Shown piece by piece: positions 63,282-64,000 of a stretch of 64,000 nucleotides of DNA. The first letter of the stretch is position 1. Each line of letters opens with the position of its first letter. Made by a program: the position numbers and the translations under genes. The DNA comes from Paracoccaceae bacterium (lineage in GTDB: Bacteria > Pseudomonadota > Alphaproteobacteria > Rhodobacterales > Rhodobacteraceae). Under the pieces are notes generated by a model, which did not search any database, had not been told where the DNA came from, and saw only the letters and a program-made list of their open reading frames with translations. The stretch lies in contig JAPORQ010000081.1 of the NCBI GenBank assembly GCA_026710155.1, forward strand, positions 1-64,000, written 5' to 3'.

Positions 63282-64000
63282 ATGGCACAAGCATCTCAGA
63301 TTGAATGGACTGATGCTACTTGGAATCCAGTTACAGGTTGTACCAAAATAGGACCAGGATGTGAAAATTGTTATGCAGAGAGATTTGCAGAACGCTGGCG
63401 AGGTATTGAGGGACATCCTTATGAACAGGGATTCGACTTGCGTCTTTGGCCATCAAGACTAGGGATACCGTCTTCTTGGAAAAAATCCAGGATGATTTTT
63501 GTTAATTCAATGAGCGATCTTTTTCACAAAAAAGTTAATCGTAATTTCATTGATCAGGTTTTTGATGTTATGGAGGAAGCCGATTGGCATATATACCAGA
63601 TATTAACCAAGAGAAGTTCTCTAATGCGAAATTATCTTCAGAGGAGATATAACAGCACGGCAATTCCACCTCATATTTGGTTTGGAATTTCAGTAGAAAA
63701 TTCTGATCATAAGGGGCGTATTGAGCACTTGAGAAAAATAAATTCAGATGCCTTGTTTATATCATTTGAACCACTTCTGGGACCAATAGGTAAGGTCGAC
63801 TTATCCCATATTGCATGGGTCATCGTCGGTGGTGAGAGTGGACCTAAGGCTCGACCAATGGCGCCCGAATGGGCAATAGAGATTAGAGACAAATGTAAAC
63901 TGGAAGATACAGCCTTTTTTTTCAAACAATGGGGTGGACCCAGGCCAAAATCTGGTGGTCGCCTACTCGAAGATGAAGAATGGAACGGGTTCCCGTGGGA
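63282..64000 (+). CDS. DUF5131 (phage Gp37/Gp68) family protein, partial
   Basis: The gene starts at the ATG at 63282, 4 nt after GAGGAGAA, and runs off the window end after 239 codons without a stop. The opening IEWTDATWNPVTGCTKIGPG, then CENCYAERFAERW, has the three-Cys cluster (C-x6-C-x2-C) that defines the family, and VIVGGESGPKARPM follows near residue 185. The cluster suggests a radical-SAM-like iron-sulfur site. In other genomes these genes sit next to a 'three-Cys-motif partner' (TcmP) gene in phages and accessory regions; any partner here would lie beyond the window. The function is not established. Confidence 0.88.
   Translation, partial: MAQASQIEWTDATWNPVTGCTKIGPGCENCYAERFAERWRGIEGHPYEQGFDLRLWPSRLGIPSSWKKSRMIFVNSMSDLFHKKVNRNFIDQVFDVMEEADWHIYQILTKRSSLMRNYLQRRYNSTAIPPHIWFGISVENSDHKGRIEHLRKINSDALFISFEPLLGPIGKVDLSHIAWVIVGGESGPKARPMAPEWAIEIRDKCKLEDTAFFFKQWGGPRPKSGGRLLEDEEWNGFPW

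Overview
The window reads as a chromosomal piece of an alphaproteobacterium. The pointers are a DNA polymerase IV with an N-terminal zinc ribbon, soxB-D-A sarcosine oxidase gene order, a Cys-free 41-residue ribosomal protein L36 beside a tRNA-Val, a lone FdhF-type formate dehydrogenase, and many TRAP and ABC importers for amino acids, amides and carboxylates. Decayed genes, insertion sequence (IS) remnants, ankyrin-repeat proteins and broken toxin-antitoxin/defence genes suggest a genome under relaxed selection, perhaps a host-associated (for example marine invertebrate) bacterium. That lifestyle is an inference; nothing in the window proves it.

Layout. 0.1-5.8 kb (minus): a five-gene operon with a beta-hydroxyacid dehydrogenase, a TRAP importer (dctP-Q-M) and a thiamine-diphosphate enzyme. 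5.8-14.5 kb: an accessory island full of broken genes. It holds a decayed HEPN-like pair, a HigB/HigA pair with a stop codon in the toxin, an apparently intact PIN toxin/antitoxin pair, a KAP NTPase scrap, a NYN ribonuclease-like gene with one in-frame TGA, an Abi/HEPN gene split by frameshift, a HicA-like scrap, a DUF2806 scrap and at least four copies of an ankyrin/LysM-type protein. 14.54-15.51 kb: a complete IS5-family element. 15.9-16.7 kb: a secreted protein whose reading frame is set by a run of nine C. 17.1-28.3 kb: cytosine deaminase (minus), a flotillin whose ribosome-binding site carries nine G, and a urea/amide-type ABC importer whose last ATPase is fused to an amidase, followed by an acyl-CoA synthetase. 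28.4-34.3 kb: pyrF, dinB, a broken MlrC gene, a D-threonine-aldolase-like PLP enzyme, a TerB-like membrane protein, tRNA-Val(GAC) and rpmJ.

34.3-42.9 kb (minus): a branched-chain-type ABC importer embedded between two AMP-forming CoA ligases. 42.9-45.7 kb: formate dehydrogenase. 45.8-47.1 kb: miaB. 47.2-52.3 kb: a second complete branched-chain importer. 52.4-58.8 kb: the four sarcosine oxidase genes, with soxG separated from soxBDA by 1.46 kb of mobile-element debris. 58.9-60.5 kb: an AhpD-like protein and an M29/NicX-like gene with a single-base frameshift. 60.7-63.1 kb (plus): a fatty-acid-desaturase-like di-iron enzyme, a Rieske ferredoxin and a Rieske oxygenase. 63.3 kb to the end: a DUF5131 (phage Gp37/Gp68) protein that runs off the window.

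How the parts fit: the intact sections look like import and demethylation/deamidation of small nitrogen compounds. Sarcosine oxidase releases methylene-tetrahydrofolate, whose C1 unit could end at formate dehydrogenase. Amides could be taken up and hydrolysed by the importer-amidase fusion. The most unusual signals are the ATPase-amidase fusion, the two nine-base G/C tracts placed where length changes would switch or tune expression, the repeated ankyrin/LysM proteins, and the defence-gene graveyard in which stop codons of all three kinds interrupt otherwise readable genes.
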